Shown here: positions 1 to 7,693 of the stretch, piece by piece
How positions within the stretch are numbered: the first letter of the stretch is position 1
Layout: every line of letters starts with the position of its first letter
NCBI GenBank assembly: GCA_003612585.1
Contig: RAZH01000001.1
Coordinates: 1 to 64,000, forward strand
Direction of reading: 5' to 3'
From: a bacterium 1XD42-54
GTDB lineage: Bacteria > Bacillota > Clostridia > Lachnospirales > Lachnospiraceae
DNA: 64,000 nucleotides
Made by a program: the position numbers and the translations under genes
The notes under the pieces: model-generated
Told to the model about the DNA's origin: nothing
The model's database searches: none
Seen by the model: only the letters and a program-made list of their open reading frames with translations

Positions 1-46
1 TTTCTTTCTCTCCGCCATAAATCTACATTTTTTCTTCGGCGTTTTC

Positions 47-499
47 TTACATTTTATCATTGGCGCTAACACTGTTCATATCAATTTGTGCGCCGATATA
101 CGCTTGCACAGGGTCTAAAATAATTACCTTTGCGCCTGTTTCAATAATTGCCTGTTCAATTCTTTCATCAAGCATTGAAAGTGCGGCTTCCGACTCGTCA
201 ATTACCTTGATTTGCGTACAGTCGGCATTGGCTGCAAGCAGGCGGGGCTTAATTGTGTCGCCAAGCCCATCCTCTGCGGTTTGGTAAATAACCCTTATCG
301 GCTCACGCTCCGTATCATCACAAGGCAGTTTATCTCCCCTCGATAAGATAGAAGCTAACTGTAAAATCATCATTGTCTTTCCGTCGCCGGGGTCTCCGTG
401 GACAATGGTTATCTTTCCATACGGAATATACGGATACCAAAGCCACCCGACCTCGGTTGCAGGTATCTCGTCCATGTTCAAAATTTTAAGCTCAGCCAT
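47..499 (-). pseudogene. RecA-like AAA ATPase (RepA-type), C-terminally truncated
   Basis: N-terminal half of an AAA_25/RepA-like hexameric ATPase as found in mobilisable elements, where it serves replication or mobilisation. A Walker A motif GDPGDGKT lies near residue 36 of the ATG-started protein and a Walker B-like VIILDP near residue 123. Family members usually run to about 300-400 residues, but here the frame stops at 47-49 after about 150, just where the conserved DMN..AN..R segment should continue. The next codons also hit a stop quickly, so this looks like a decayed or rearranged copy. ATG at 499 is preferred over the upstream GTG at 508. A short unresolved frame starting at 18 continues off the window edge. 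Confidence 0.6.
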
Positions 500-641
500 T
501 GCAACCACCGCCTTTTTCTACGAAAATATTGAATTTTGCGTTTTTTGGGGTTATACTGTTAATACTACATTTTTGAATTGGCTGCTCCGTATCTGCGCCA
601 ACAGATACATTCGGGGCAGTCACTTCTTTTTTATTCGCCAT
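492..641 (-). CDS. Small 49-residue ORF in the element operon
   Basis: A 49-codon frame begins with MANKKEVTAP and ends VEKGGGCNG. I do not recognise the protein. Its ATG overlaps the last codons of the upstream MobC-like gene and its TGA overlaps the start of the ATPase gene, so all three appear translationally coupled. A GGAG ribosome site lies about 9 bases before the ATG, inside the previous gene. The gene layout, rather than any homology, supports it being real. Confidence 0.45.
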   Translation of the reverse strand: MANKKEVTAPNVSVGADTEQPIQKCSINSITPKNAKFNIFVEKGGGCNG

Positions 642-963
642 CTTCACTTTCTCCTTTCAGACCGCCGAGGATAACCGCAATCAGTTCGATTGTGTCAAGC
701 AATTCTTCATTTACGCCACCCGCTTCAATCCTCTGCAATTCTGCAAGGACGGCGGAAAGCTCATTGCGGAGTGCCTTATACACCCTCGGATTGCCCTGCA
801 CAACCACGTCTTGGCATAAGAGCCGCCTTGTAATATAGTCCTGCTTGGTAAGCCCCGAAAGCCGCACCGCTTTGTCAATCCGCTCATTTTCTTCGGGGGA
901 TACCCGAAAGGCGACGGTCTTGTTCCTCCAACGATTGCAGTTGTCTAAATTCTTTGCCGACAT
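631..963 (-). CDS. MobC-like / ribbon-helix-helix mobilisation protein
   Basis: A 110-residue protein with an N-terminal ribbon-helix-helix-like segment (KTVAFRVSPEENERIDKAV, residues about 15-33) and a helical C-terminus, the usual plan of relaxosome accessory proteins (MobC type) that bind oriT and help the relaxase. The gene starts one base after the integrase stop codon and overlaps the next small ORF, so it belongs to the xis-int-mob transcription unit. The relaxase itself is not in the window and is presumably further left. The acidic C-terminus (GESEDGE) is ordinary. A plain RHH regulator is the alternative. Confidence 0.65.
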   Translation of the reverse strand: MSAKNLDNCNRWRNKTVAFRVSPEENERIDKAVRLSGLTKQDYITRRLLCQDVVVQGNPRVYKALRNELSAVLAELQRIEAGGVNEELLDTIELIAVILGGLKGESEDGE

Positions 964-964
964 A

Positions 965-2044
965 TCAAAAATCCCCCTTCCCTAAATCGTCAAGCCTGTC
1001 TGCCATCTCTGTCTGCTTTGATGGAAACAGGTGTGCATAGCGGTAAGTGATTTCAATGCTCTCATGCCCCACTCGGTCAGCAATCGCCACCGCCGAGAAA
1101 CCCATGTCAATCAATAAACTGATATGGCTGTGGCGCAAATCGTGAATCCGTATGCGTTTCACCCCTGCGGCTCTTGCGCCCCTGTCCATCTCGTGATGAA
1201 GATAGCTCTTTGTTATTGTAAAGATACGGTCTTTTTTCTGTAAACCATACAGCATACCAATATATTCCTGCATTTCCTCACAGAGAAACTTCGGCATCTT
1301 AATTGTGCGGTTGCTCTTTTTCGTTTTCGGAGAGGTAATCAAATCCTCCCCATGCAGGCGTTGGTAGGATTTGTTAATCGTGACCGTTTCCTTATCAAAA
1401 TTGAAATCAGCGGCGGTTAAAGCTAATAATTCTCCCTCTCGGATTCCGCACCAGTAAAGCATCTGGAACGCATAATAGGAAACTGGCTTGTCCATCATTT
1501 CATCCGCAAACCTCTTATATTCCTCTTTCGTCCAGAACAGCATTTCTTTGTGTTCCTCGCTCCCCATATTGCCCGCCTTTGCCGCAGGATTGGAGCGGAG
1601 GTCATAATACCGTACCGCATGGTTGAATATCGCTGAAAGCTGATTGTGAACTGTTTTCAGATACGTCTGCGAATAGGGATTACGTTTTTCATCACGGTAG
1701 GCAAGCAGCTCATTCTGCCATGCAATGATTTCCTTTGTGCCAATCCCGCTAATTTTCATCTTTCCAAAATATGGGAGAATCTTCGTCCGAATGATATGCT
1801 CCTTTGTCAGCCAAGTGTTCTCTTTCAGTCGGTTCTTGACATCATTCGCATAAAGCTCCGTAAAGGCTTCAAAGTCCATGTCAAGGTCAGCGGAATTTTG
1901 TAACTGGAACTTCCGTTCCCACTCCTGCGCCTCCCGTTTTGTGGCAAATCCACGCTTACACTTCTGTTTCCGTTCTCCTTTCCAGTTCACATACCGAGCC
2001 ATCACATACCATGTGCCGTTGCCCTCGTTCTTAAATACTGGCAT
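965..2044 (-). CDS. int: Tyrosine recombinase (phage/ICE integrase)
   Basis: A 359-residue site-specific recombinase that integrates and excises the element. It has an AP2-like arm-binding domain (about 1-50), a SAM-like core-binding domain (about 55-150) and a catalytic domain (about 165-350). The catalytic set is visible: Arg202 in GIREGEL, Lys near 240-243, His301-x-x-Arg304 in HDLRH, His327 in VGHES and nucleophile Tyr336 in YRYAHL. All residues are present, so the enzyme is probably active. It lies directly after the excisionase gene and within about 1.1 kb of the guaA 3' end. Integrases next to their attachment site are the rule for such islands. Confidence 0.93.
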   Translation of the reverse strand: MPVFKNEGNGTWYVMARYVNWKGERKQKCKRGFATKREAQEWERKFQLQNSADLDMDFEAFTELYANDVKNRLKENTWLTKEHIIRTKILPYFGKMKISGIGTKEIIAWQNELLAYRDEKRNPYSQTYLKTVHNQLSAIFNHAVRYYDLRSNPAAKAGNMGSEEHKEMLFWTKEEYKRFADEMMDKPVSYYAFQMLYWCGIREGELLALTAADFNFDKETVTINKSYQRLHGEDLITSPKTKKSNRTIKMPKFLCEEMQEYIGMLYGLQKKDRIFTITKSYLHHEMDRGARAAGVKRIRIHDLRHSHISLLIDMGFSAVAIADRVGHESIEITYRYAHLFPSKQTEMADRLDDLGKGDF

Positions 2045-2245
2045 TTATTCCATCTCCCTTCCCTGTTTTTCTCCTGCCCCGTAAAACCTTTCTTGGAAAT
2101 ACTGGCGGTTGACTCTCCCTGCAATCGTGATAAATCCCTGCTCCTTCAGCTCGTCATTCAACTTTTTAATGAGCTTGTAGGCGTAAGGCTTCGATATGGA
2201 AAGCTCTTGCGCCACCTCGTCCACACGGATAAATTTATTGTCCAT
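2045..2245 (-). CDS. xis: Excisionase-like HTH protein
   Basis: A 66-residue winged-helix protein of the MerR/excisionase type: the RVDEVAQELSISKPYAYKLI segment (about 7-26) is the HTH used by Tn916-type Xis proteins to bend att-site DNA and steer recombination to excision. It sits immediately before int, with its stop codon touching the int start. The ATG at 2245 follows an AAAGGAG site. A strong promoter (TTGACA-17-TATTAT) lies just upstream and is overlapped by repeated palindromic motifs, so xis-int is probably repressed by the divergent XRE gene. Confidence 0.75.
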   Translation of the reverse strand: MDNKFIRVDEVAQELSISKPYAYKLIKKLNDELKEQGFITIAGRVNRQYFQERFYGAGEKQGREME

Positions 2246-2266
2246 ACAACCTCTCCTTTCTCTTTC

Positions 2267-2385
2267 TAAGCGTTTTTGCTTAATTCATAATACTAAACAT
2301 TTTTGCTACTGTCAATAGGTTTGCAAGAAAATATTAAACTTTTTTGTTTCGCTTATTCTTGACTTTTTCTAAGCATATATGCTAT
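2267..2385. repeat. Cluster of four related 16-bp operator-like motifs
   Basis: Four copies of a motif near TAAGCATTTTTGCTTA: 2267-2282 (almost palindromic), 2294-2309, 2335-2350 (weaker, 12/16 matches) and 2370-2385. They sit between the divergent xis and repressor genes and overlap both promoters. A fifth copy, 15/16 identical to the first, lies at 3168-3183 on the guaA stop codon. Operator role for the XRE protein is inferred; binding by Xis or integrase is the alternative. Confidence 0.65.
2287..2315 (-). promoter_or_regulatory. Promoter of the xis-int-mob operon
   Basis: Read on the minus strand: TTGACA at 2310-2315 and TATTAT at 2287-2292, separated by 17 bases. One repeat motif (2294-2309) fills the spacer and another (2267-2282) covers the start of transcription, positions expected for operators. 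Confidence 0.8.
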
Positions 2386-2388
2386 ACT
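2359..2388 (+). promoter_or_regulatory. Promoter of the XRE repressor gene
   Basis: TTGACT at 2359-2364 and TATACT at 2383-2388, 18-base spacer, about 30 bases before the ATG and its AAGGAG site. A 16-bp operator-like motif (2370-2385) overlaps the spacer and -10, which suggests autoregulation. Confidence 0.75.
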
Positions 2389-2421
2389 CCTTATAAACAT
2401 ACGAACAAGGAGTGAAACATT

Positions 2422-2952
2422 ATGGCGATTGGCGAAAGAATACATTTTTTCCGCATCATGCGGGGCATGACACAGAAATACCTTGGTATGCTTGTCGGTT
2501 TTCCCGAACGGAGCGCAGACGTGCGTCTGGCACAGTATGAAACTGGCTCACGCAAGCCAAAGGCAGACTTGACGGCTGCACTGGCGCAGGCTCTTGACGT
2601 TGCGCCGCAGGCTCTGGACATACCCGACATTGACAGTTACATCGGGCTTATGCACACCTTATTTACCCTTGAGGACATTTACGGTCTTACCGTCAGTGAA
2701 TCAGACGGTGAAATCTGCTTAAAAGTCAGCAAAGACAAAAGCAAGAACGCCGACGAGCTGCTGAAAATGCTCTGCGCTTGGAAAGAGCAGGCGGACAAGC
2801 TCTCTGCCGAGGAAATCAGCAGGGAAAATTACGACCAGTGGCGGTATAATTATCCAAAGTTTGACACCACGCAGCATTGGGCGAAAGTCCCCTCTAAGGA
2901 ATTGAGCGATGTCTTAGTCGAATCATTTAAAGACAAACTAAAAACTGATTGA
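2422..2952 (+). CDS. XRE-family repressor of the element
   Basis: A 176-residue DNA-binding protein with an N-terminal Cro/CI-type helix-turn-helix (residues about 5-60: GERIHFFRIMRGMTQKYLG followed by LAQYETGSRKPK). The C-terminal 110 residues are helical and acidic with no recognised peptidase motif, so this is not a LexA-type self-cleaving repressor. It is divergent from xis-int with shared motif repeats between them, the classic arrangement of a repressor keeping an integrated element silent. An AAGGAG site precedes the ATG, and a strong terminator follows 15 bases after the stop. Confidence 0.8.
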   Translation: MAIGERIHFFRIMRGMTQKYLGMLVGFPERSADVRLAQYETGSRKPKADLTAALAQALDVAPQALDIPDIDSYIGLMHTLFTLEDIYGLTVSESDGEICLKVSKDKSKNADELLKMLCAWKEQADKLSAEEISRENYDQWRYNYPKFDTTQHWAKVPSKELSDVLVESFKDKLKTD

Positions 2953-2966
2953 CAAGCACGACAAAA

Positions 2967-3008
2967 AACGCCCTTAGCCATGAGTTCCTACCCACAGCTA
3001 AGGGCGTT
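2967..3008 (+). terminator. Terminator after the repressor gene
   Basis: Inverted repeat of 11 bases, AACGCCCTTAG at 2967-2977 and CTAAGGGCGTT at 2998-3008, 20-base loop. It lies just after the repressor stop codon. The run after the stem is AT-rich but has no long T tract. Confidence 0.6.
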
Positions 3009-3183
3009 ATAATATGGATTTATTTCAGTCATCTAAACCGCTTAAAAATCATTCTGCCACTTATAAACCACTTGACAGTAAGAATAATCGCACTCAAACG
3101 ACTGTTATCAATTTGTTATCAAAAGACCTTTTGAAATGCCGCAAACCCGCATAAACACTGGGTTTACTAAGCATTTTTGCTTA
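3009..3183. other. Element-chromosome junction (probable attL) at the guaA 3' end
   Basis: Gene-free 170-base stretch between the element's repressor gene and the guaA stop codon. It contains a small inverted repeat AAACCC...GGGTTT (about 3143-3165) and a 16-bp motif TAAGCATTTTTGCTTA (3168-3183) whose last three bases are the guaA stop codon. Tyrosine-recombinase islands commonly insert at the 3' end of guaA and restore the coding end, which fits the intact guaA C-terminus. The matching right-end repeat must lie left of the window, so the core cannot be defined here. Confidence 0.55.
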
Positions 3184-4473
3184 TTCGAACTCTATGGTAG
3201 CCGGCGGCTTCGGACTCATATCATAACATACTCTGTTTACATTCTCCACCTCAGCCAAAATCCTGTCCGTAATTTTCTGCAGCACATCCCAGTCAACTCG
3301 CTCAATCGTAGCGCTCATCGCATCAATGGTATTAATAGCGCGAATTATAACCATGTACTCGAAGCATCTTGCATGATTTTTCATACCGACTGACTTGAAA
3401 TCCGGTACGACTGTGAAGTACTGCCATACCTTTTTGTCCAGGCCTGCTTTTTCGAATTCTTCGCGCAGGATTGCATCCGATTCGCGTACTGCCGTAAGAC
3501 GGTCCCGCGTAATGGCTCCGAGGCAGCGCACGCCAAGTCCCGGTCCCGGGAATGGCTGACGGTATACCATAGAGGCAGGAAGGCCCAATTCAATTCCGCA
3601 GGCACGTACTTCATCTTTAAAAAGCTGCTTCAAAGGCTCAACCAACTCAAACTTCAGGTCTTCCGGAAGGCCGCCTACGTTATGATGTGATTTCACCATT
3701 TTCGCTGTTTTCGTACCGCTTTCAATGATATCCGGATAAATCGTTCCCTGTCCGAGGAAATCAATTCCTTCCAGCTTTCTCGCCTCTTCCTCAAATACAC
3801 GGATAAATTCGCTGCCGATAATCTTACGCTTCTGTTCCGGGTCTGCTACATGTTCAAGCTTCCCGAGGAAACGCTCTGTCGCATCCACATAGATCAGATT
3901 CGCATGAAGCTGATTCCGGAATACCTCCACTACGCTCTCTGATTCATTCTTACGCATCAGACCATGGTTTACGTGCACGCATGTCAGCTGCTGACCGATG
4001 GCCTTAATCAAAAGGGCCGCTACAACGGAAGAATCCACACCACCAGACAAAGCCAGAAGAACCTTACGGTCGCCTACCTGACGGCGTACCAGTTCCACCT
4101 GATCCTCGATAAAATTTTTCATATTCCAGTTTGGCTCTGCTTTGCATGTATCAAAAACAAACGCCTTTAATTCTGCCTCTTCGGGAAGTACCTGATACTG
4201 CGTTTTACACTGGGACTGCGGATAATCTATGGAAATTACCGGATAACCACAGTCATAAAGCTCCGGACGTACTTCGACCTGTACTCCATCCACAACGCGG
4301 TTCTCTCCACCGTTCAAAATCACACCCTTTACATTGTCAAGAGCCTGAAGCTCCTGCACTGTAATATCATGAGGGTGAATCTCACTGTAAACCCCGAGCG
4401 CCCGAATCTGTCGAGCCAGCACAGTATTCTCTGTACTTCCAAGATCCAGAATTACAATCATATCCTGCTTCAT
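3181..4473 (-). CDS. guaA: GMP synthetase with truncated glutaminase domain
   Basis: Converts XMP to GMP with ATP and an amino donor, the last step of guanine nucleotide synthesis. The ATP pyrophosphatase domain is complete (P-loop SGGVDS at 143-148) and the C-terminal dimerisation domain ends in the usual PPATIE-type tail. The protein is 430 residues against about 510-525 for the family. The missing part is about 80 residues of the class I glutamine amidotransferase: the start of that domain is present, but after PVISIDYPQSQ the sequence jumps to LKAFVFDTC, so the segments normally holding the catalytic Cys, His and Glu are gone. It should use free ammonia or a separate glutaminase partner. 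The ATG at 4473 follows GGAAGGAG; the stop codon borders the integrated element. Confidence 0.9.
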   Translation of the reverse strand: MKQDMIVILDLGSTENTVLARQIRALGVYSEIHPHDITVQELQALDNVKGVILNGGENRVVDGVQVEVRPELYDCGYPVISIDYPQSQCKTQYQVLPEEAELKAFVFDTCKAEPNWNMKNFIEDQVELVRRQVGDRKVLLALSGGVDSSVVAALLIKAIGQQLTCVHVNHGLMRKNESESVVEVFRNQLHANLIYVDATERFLGKLEHVADPEQKRKIIGSEFIRVFEEEARKLEGIDFLGQGTIYPDIIESGTKTAKMVKSHHNVGGLPEDLKFELVEPLKQLFKDEVRACGIELGLPASMVYRQPFPGPGLGVRCLGAITRDRLTAVRESDAILREEFEKAGLDKKVWQYFTVVPDFKSVGMKNHARCFEYMVIIRAINTIDAMSATIERVDWDVLQKITDRILAEVENVNRVCYDMSPKPPATIEFE

Positions 4474-4713
4474 CTTTCTTTCTCCTTCCTTCGTGCTGCG
4501 TTCACCTGCGTGTCTTTATGCCAAACAGCAAGCGCTACTATGGCACTTGCCTCCGAGCTTTTATCCCAACCAGTCAACACTCGTTCTTTCCTGTGTCTGC
4601 CTGTGGTGTACGCCTGTCCTATTTTTTTATCCTACCACAAAAATGCACCTTTTTACAAGTGGAATCCTTGTATTTTCCTTTCCCACATCAATTTTCTGCT
4701 GACAGCCACGGTT

Positions 4714-5049
4714 CTATTTTTTCCCGACAATCAAATCATAACTATCCCCAATCATGATTTGAATTGTTTCATCCGGAATACTGCCATCCAGAATCACGGT
4801 ATTCCAATGTTCCTTGTTCTGATGATATCCCGGCATGACAGCCTCAAATGCATTCCTCCAAAAATCTCTCCACTCAGGTCGCACTTTAAGATTGATCTGC
4901 ATCCGCCCTTCATGCTCGTATGTCCACAGAAATGCCTTTTTGTTCTTTTTGTAACGGACCAGTACCCAGTTTGGATCATGAAACGGAGTATCGGCATAAG
5001 TGTCCGGAAAGGACAGGCCATATTGAAGCGCTTCTTCTCTTGTCTGCAT
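4714..5049 (-). CDS. MmcQ/YjbR family protein
   Basis: A 111-residue protein of the MmcQ/YjbR (CyaY-like fold) family. The characteristic opening (EEALQYGLSFPDTYADTPF), the central W-x-L-V-R-Y and K-x-F-x-W strands and the C-terminal D-S-Y-D-L-I are visible. Members are small single-domain proteins with a suspected DNA-binding role and no proven reaction. It stands alone between guaA and the anti-sigma gene. The ATG at 5049 follows a GGAGGGAG site. The family call is firm; the function is unknown. Confidence 0.85.
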   Translation of the reverse strand: MQTREEALQYGLSFPDTYADTPFHDPNWVLVRYKKNKKAFLWTYEHEGRMQINLKVRPEWRDFWRNAFEAVMPGYHQNKEHWNTVILDGSIPDETIQIMIGDSYDLIVGKK

Positions 5050-5076
5050 TTACGGTTCTCCCTCCTTTTCCTGTGC

Positions 5077-6015
5077 TCAGCCTGATGCTCCTACAACGGC
5101 GCCTCCGCCCATGATGTTTCCGTTGCGGTCAAGGATTCGCCCCTTTGCATCCACACTTCCACCCTCCGGAACCTGCCACTCCCCCTTCTCATTGAACGTA
5201 TTTCCCATCTGATCTACAATATTTCCGTTTTTATCTCTCCGGGAGCCTTTCGGAGGAATAAAACCTTCGCCAACAAGATTTTCCGCTTCTATCTCTGCAT
5301 TTGTTTTCTGATTGCCATTTTCTGCTCGGTCCCACAGAAGGACGGATTTACTTTCCAACTCCAGAGTCTGTTGTGCCCCAAGCTCCGGATTGTCATAATC
5401 AAACTGGAAATTTGCATATGCTTTCGGCAGATAGTATACCCTTTCAATTCCGCTCATCCTGTTTTCAGACCCCTGCGTGCCCTGCCCTTGTTCCAGCTGT
5501 TCCCCATAATCAACAATCAGCATATTTTCCTGCCTGGATGGATATCGTTTTTTGATCTCTGCGGTCTCCATCATACGCCAGAACTGTACCTTCTGATCCG
5601 GCGAAATGATCGCTGTCAGCCTCCCATAATAGGTTTTCGACGCATACAGCCGGTCGCCCTCCATAACAAGCCCGCTTTCTTCAAAAGGAATATAGGTCTG
5701 TTTTTCTGCATAAAAATAATATCCGGCACGCACTGTTGCCAGCACACAGACAATAGACAGACACACCGCCAATACTCGTTTTATCAAAATAGAACGGCGC
5801 ACGCCCCGAAATGCAGCTTTTGCTTCTCTTTCTATTTCATTTTTGCTGTCTGGATCCTCAATATAATGCTGCTCCTTTCGCAGCTCTTTCCATACCTTTT
5901 GGCAAGCATCACAGGTTTCCAGATGTTCTTCCACCAGATGGCAGCTGTCTCCGCTCAAAATATTATCCACAAAAAGCGGCAGCAAATCTTGAATCACCTC
6001 ACACGTGATCTTCAT
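5077..6015 (-). CDS. Anti-sigma factor with zinc-finger (zf-HC2) and membrane anchor
   Basis: A 312-residue membrane-anchored regulator likely to hold the adjacent ECF sigma factor inactive. The N-terminal zf-HC2 signature His31-x3-Cys35-x2-Cys38 (with Cys5 or Cys25 as a fourth ligand) is followed by a basic stretch and one transmembrane helix (about 77-97); the rest is extracytoplasmic. The last 55 residues are rich in Gly, Asn and Asp with repeated D-x-x-G-N-I units. The gene overlaps the sigma gene by 17 bases, the usual coupling of such pairs. What the outer domain senses cannot be told. Confidence 0.85.
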   Translation of the reverse strand: MKITCEVIQDLLPLFVDNILSGDSCHLVEEHLETCDACQKVWKELRKEQHYIEDPDSKNEIEREAKAAFRGVRRSILIKRVLAVCLSIVCVLATVRAGYYFYAEKQTYIPFEESGLVMEGDRLYASKTYYGRLTAIISPDQKVQFWRMMETAEIKKRYPSRQENMLIVDYGEQLEQGQGTQGSENRMSGIERVYYLPKAYANFQFDYDNPELGAQQTLELESKSVLLWDRAENGNQKTNAEIEAENLVGEGFIPPKGSRRDKNGNIVDQMGNTFNEKGEWQVPEGGSVDAKGRILDRNGNIMGGGAVVGASG

Positions 6016-6487
6016 ATTCCATCGCCTCCCTTATCTTTCTTTTTGCCCGCAAATAAGTCATTTTTGCCCAACTCTCACTTTTCCCAAACAGGCTGCTGAT
6101 TTCCCGAAAAGACAATTCCCCGAATATTCGGAGAGAAAATACTTCTTTGTAAGGCTCATTCAGGTTGTGGAGAATCCGATGAATCTGATGCGCTGTTTCT
6201 TTCTTTTCAAAATTCAGCTCTACACTCTGTCCGTCCGCCCTTTCTTCTTCCTCTGCAATCGGACAACACCGCCTGTTTTTTCTCAAATAATCATAATATG
6301 CGTTCTTTCCGATCTGGCACAGCCATACCCGGATCTCACACTGCCCACGAAACTCATCAATCTTCTGCAATGCCTTAAAAAATGTTTCCTGTGTCAGCTC
6401 CTCCGCAATATGTTTATCCTGGGAAACGGAAAACAGGTATTTGTATACAGCTGTAAAATATCGATCATACAATTCCTCTATATCCAT
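5999..6487 (-). CDS. ECF-type RNA polymerase sigma factor
   Basis: A 162-residue sigma-70 family protein. Region 2 covers about residues 5-75 (LYDRYFTAVYKYLF, ELTQETFFKAL, FRGQCEIRVWLCQIGKN) and region 4 about 105-155, with the HTH LSFREISSLFGKSESWAK. There is no region 1 or 3, which defines the ECF group. It is the first gene of a two-gene unit with its anti-sigma factor and overlaps it by 17 bases. ECF sigma genes often drive their own promoter, but I could not pick a convincing one. Its regulon cannot be deduced. Confidence 0.92.
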   Translation of the reverse strand: MDIEELYDRYFTAVYKYLFSVSQDKHIAEELTQETFFKALQKIDEFRGQCEIRVWLCQIGKNAYYDYLRKNRRCCPIAEEEERADGQSVELNFEKKETAHQIHRILHNLNEPYKEVFSLRIFGELSFREISSLFGKSESWAKMTYLRAKRKIREAMEYEDHV

Positions 6488-6499
6488 TTCCGTCCCTCT

Positions 6500-7054
6500 T
6501 CACCTCCTTGTGCCTATAAGACGCAGAAGTTTCCAGTTCGTCACAATATTTATCCGATCTTTTTTCTTATATCCTTTTTCCATCTTATCAGAAAACATCT
6601 GCGTATCACAATACCTTTTCATTTCCTGTTTTAAAAAAAGAAAAAGACCGCACATCGTGCAGCCCCTTTCCGCGCAAAGCCTGACTTTCCTTTTTACGGA
6701 ACAATCCGACTCCATAGTCTTTTTTTCAACTTTTTCCACTTTGCGAGCCTTCCACTCGTCTCCAGCATACACTCTTTTTTCGTTTGTGCTGTAATCTGCA
6801 ACCTTTAATACCGTATCCTCTAATTCTTGATTCATTTTCTCGCTTTTCCTTTCTCCATCTAAAATTTCCCGGAGTTCCACTTCGTAATAGTCTGCAATAA
6901 GAATAAGAACATCCAAATCCGGCATGTTGGAGCCCGTCTCCCACCTGGAAACGCTTCTGCTTGACACACCCATGATTTCCGCAAACTGTTCCTGCGTAAC
7001 TCCCTTCTCTTTTCGCAGCTCTTTTAGAAAACCTCCAATTACTTTCTGATCCAA
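6500..7054 (-). CDS. XRE-family transcriptional regulator with unusual tail
   Basis: A helix-turn-helix protein, the HTH running from IGGFLKELRKEKGVTQEQFA to SVSRWETGSNMPDLDVL near the N-terminus. I place the start at the TTG at 7054, because the strong AGGGGGGAAGGG site sits immediately before it; the ATG at 7090 has no ribosome site and would put that site inside the gene. Related proteins usually continue into hydrophobic segments. Here the last 90 residues are basic, Cys-containing and low in recognisable structure, which suggests divergence or an old frameshift. It ends 12 bases before the sigma factor start. Confidence 0.7.
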   Translation of the reverse strand: MDQKVIGGFLKELRKEKGVTQEQFAEIMGVSSRSVSRWETGSNMPDLDVLILIADYYEVELREILDGERKSEKMNQELEDTVLKVADYSTNEKRVYAGDEWKARKVEKVEKKTMESDCSVKRKVRLCAERGCTMCGLFLFLKQEMKRYCDTQMFSDKMEKGYKKKDRINIVTNWKLLRLIGTRR

Positions 7055-7141
7055 TGACCCTTCCCCCCTTTCGAAATCAAGATAGTACATCTCTCATGCA
7101 AAAAACACGACACAAAGCGAGAATTGCCGTATTTTCCTGCA

Positions 7142-7693
7142 CTAGACACACCTTGTCCGGTAAGAAATTTTTCTGTGTGCTTTTAGTTTCTTCATTGCCC
7201 AATCGTAATGACTTGCCGTAACACTGACAAAATAGGAGCCGAGGGTGCTTCCGCCAACCCACTTATAAACCCCTTTCGAAAACAATTCCTCATTAGAAAA
7301 GGCTTCTGCCAGCCTTACAACCTCAGCGTGAGATTTCTGAAGCATACACTCTGCATCATGTAAGGATGTATCTTGATGCTTCTTCCAAAATTCTACATTC
7401 ATATCCCCATAAGTTTTCCAGTTATAAGGCTCAGGTATGAAAGGCTTACGATCTCCCTTTTGGTTCGACGCAACCCAATCAAGCAAAAGCTGATGCCATT
7501 CATAGAGATGGATTAAAATGTCCCGCAGATTTTTATCTCGTTTCCAATGTGCCTCTTTCTTTTTTGCATCCTCTGAAAAATCAAAAGCTGTCTCCAATTC
7601 TTTTTCTGTTAATCCTGAAATTAATACATTTAGTTTTTCATAGTTGGCTGCTGCTGCCGTTAATAAGTCTTTTTTTGTAGTTGGTCTGCCCAT
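7142..7693 (-). CDS. ClbS/DfsB family four-helix protein
   Basis: A 183-residue protein of the ClbS/DfsB (DUF1706) family, a DinB-like four-helix fold. The typical opening PTTKKDLLTAAAANYEKL, the central LRDILIHLYEWHQLLLDW and the late ASHYDWAMKKL are present. In ClbS the family gives self-protection against colibactin by hydrolysing its cyclopropane; most members, including this one, have no known substrate and no colibactin genes are nearby. It may belong to the regulon of the adjacent WYL regulator, but that is only positional. The ATG at 7693 follows GGAAGAGA. Confidence 0.85.
   Translation of the reverse strand: MGRPTTKKDLLTAAAANYEKLNVLISGLTEKELETAFDFSEDAKKKEAHWKRDKNLRDILIHLYEWHQLLLDWVASNQKGDRKPFIPEPYNWKTYGDMNVEFWKKHQDTSLHDAECMLQKSHAEVVRLAEAFSNEELFSKGVYKWVGGSTLGSYFVSVTASHYDWAMKKLKAHRKISYRTRCV

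Noticed and set aside
4474-4713. Guanine (purine) riboswitch before guaA
   Set aside because: The conserved loop and junction bases were looked for on the minus strand and not found; a possible TTGTAA-18-TAGGAT promoter is all that is seen.
4369-5085. 238-codon open frame on the plus strand opposite guaA and the MmcQ-like gene
   Set aside because: It spans the 5' end of guaA and the whole MmcQ-like gene antisense; composition and lack of motifs mark it as a shadow.
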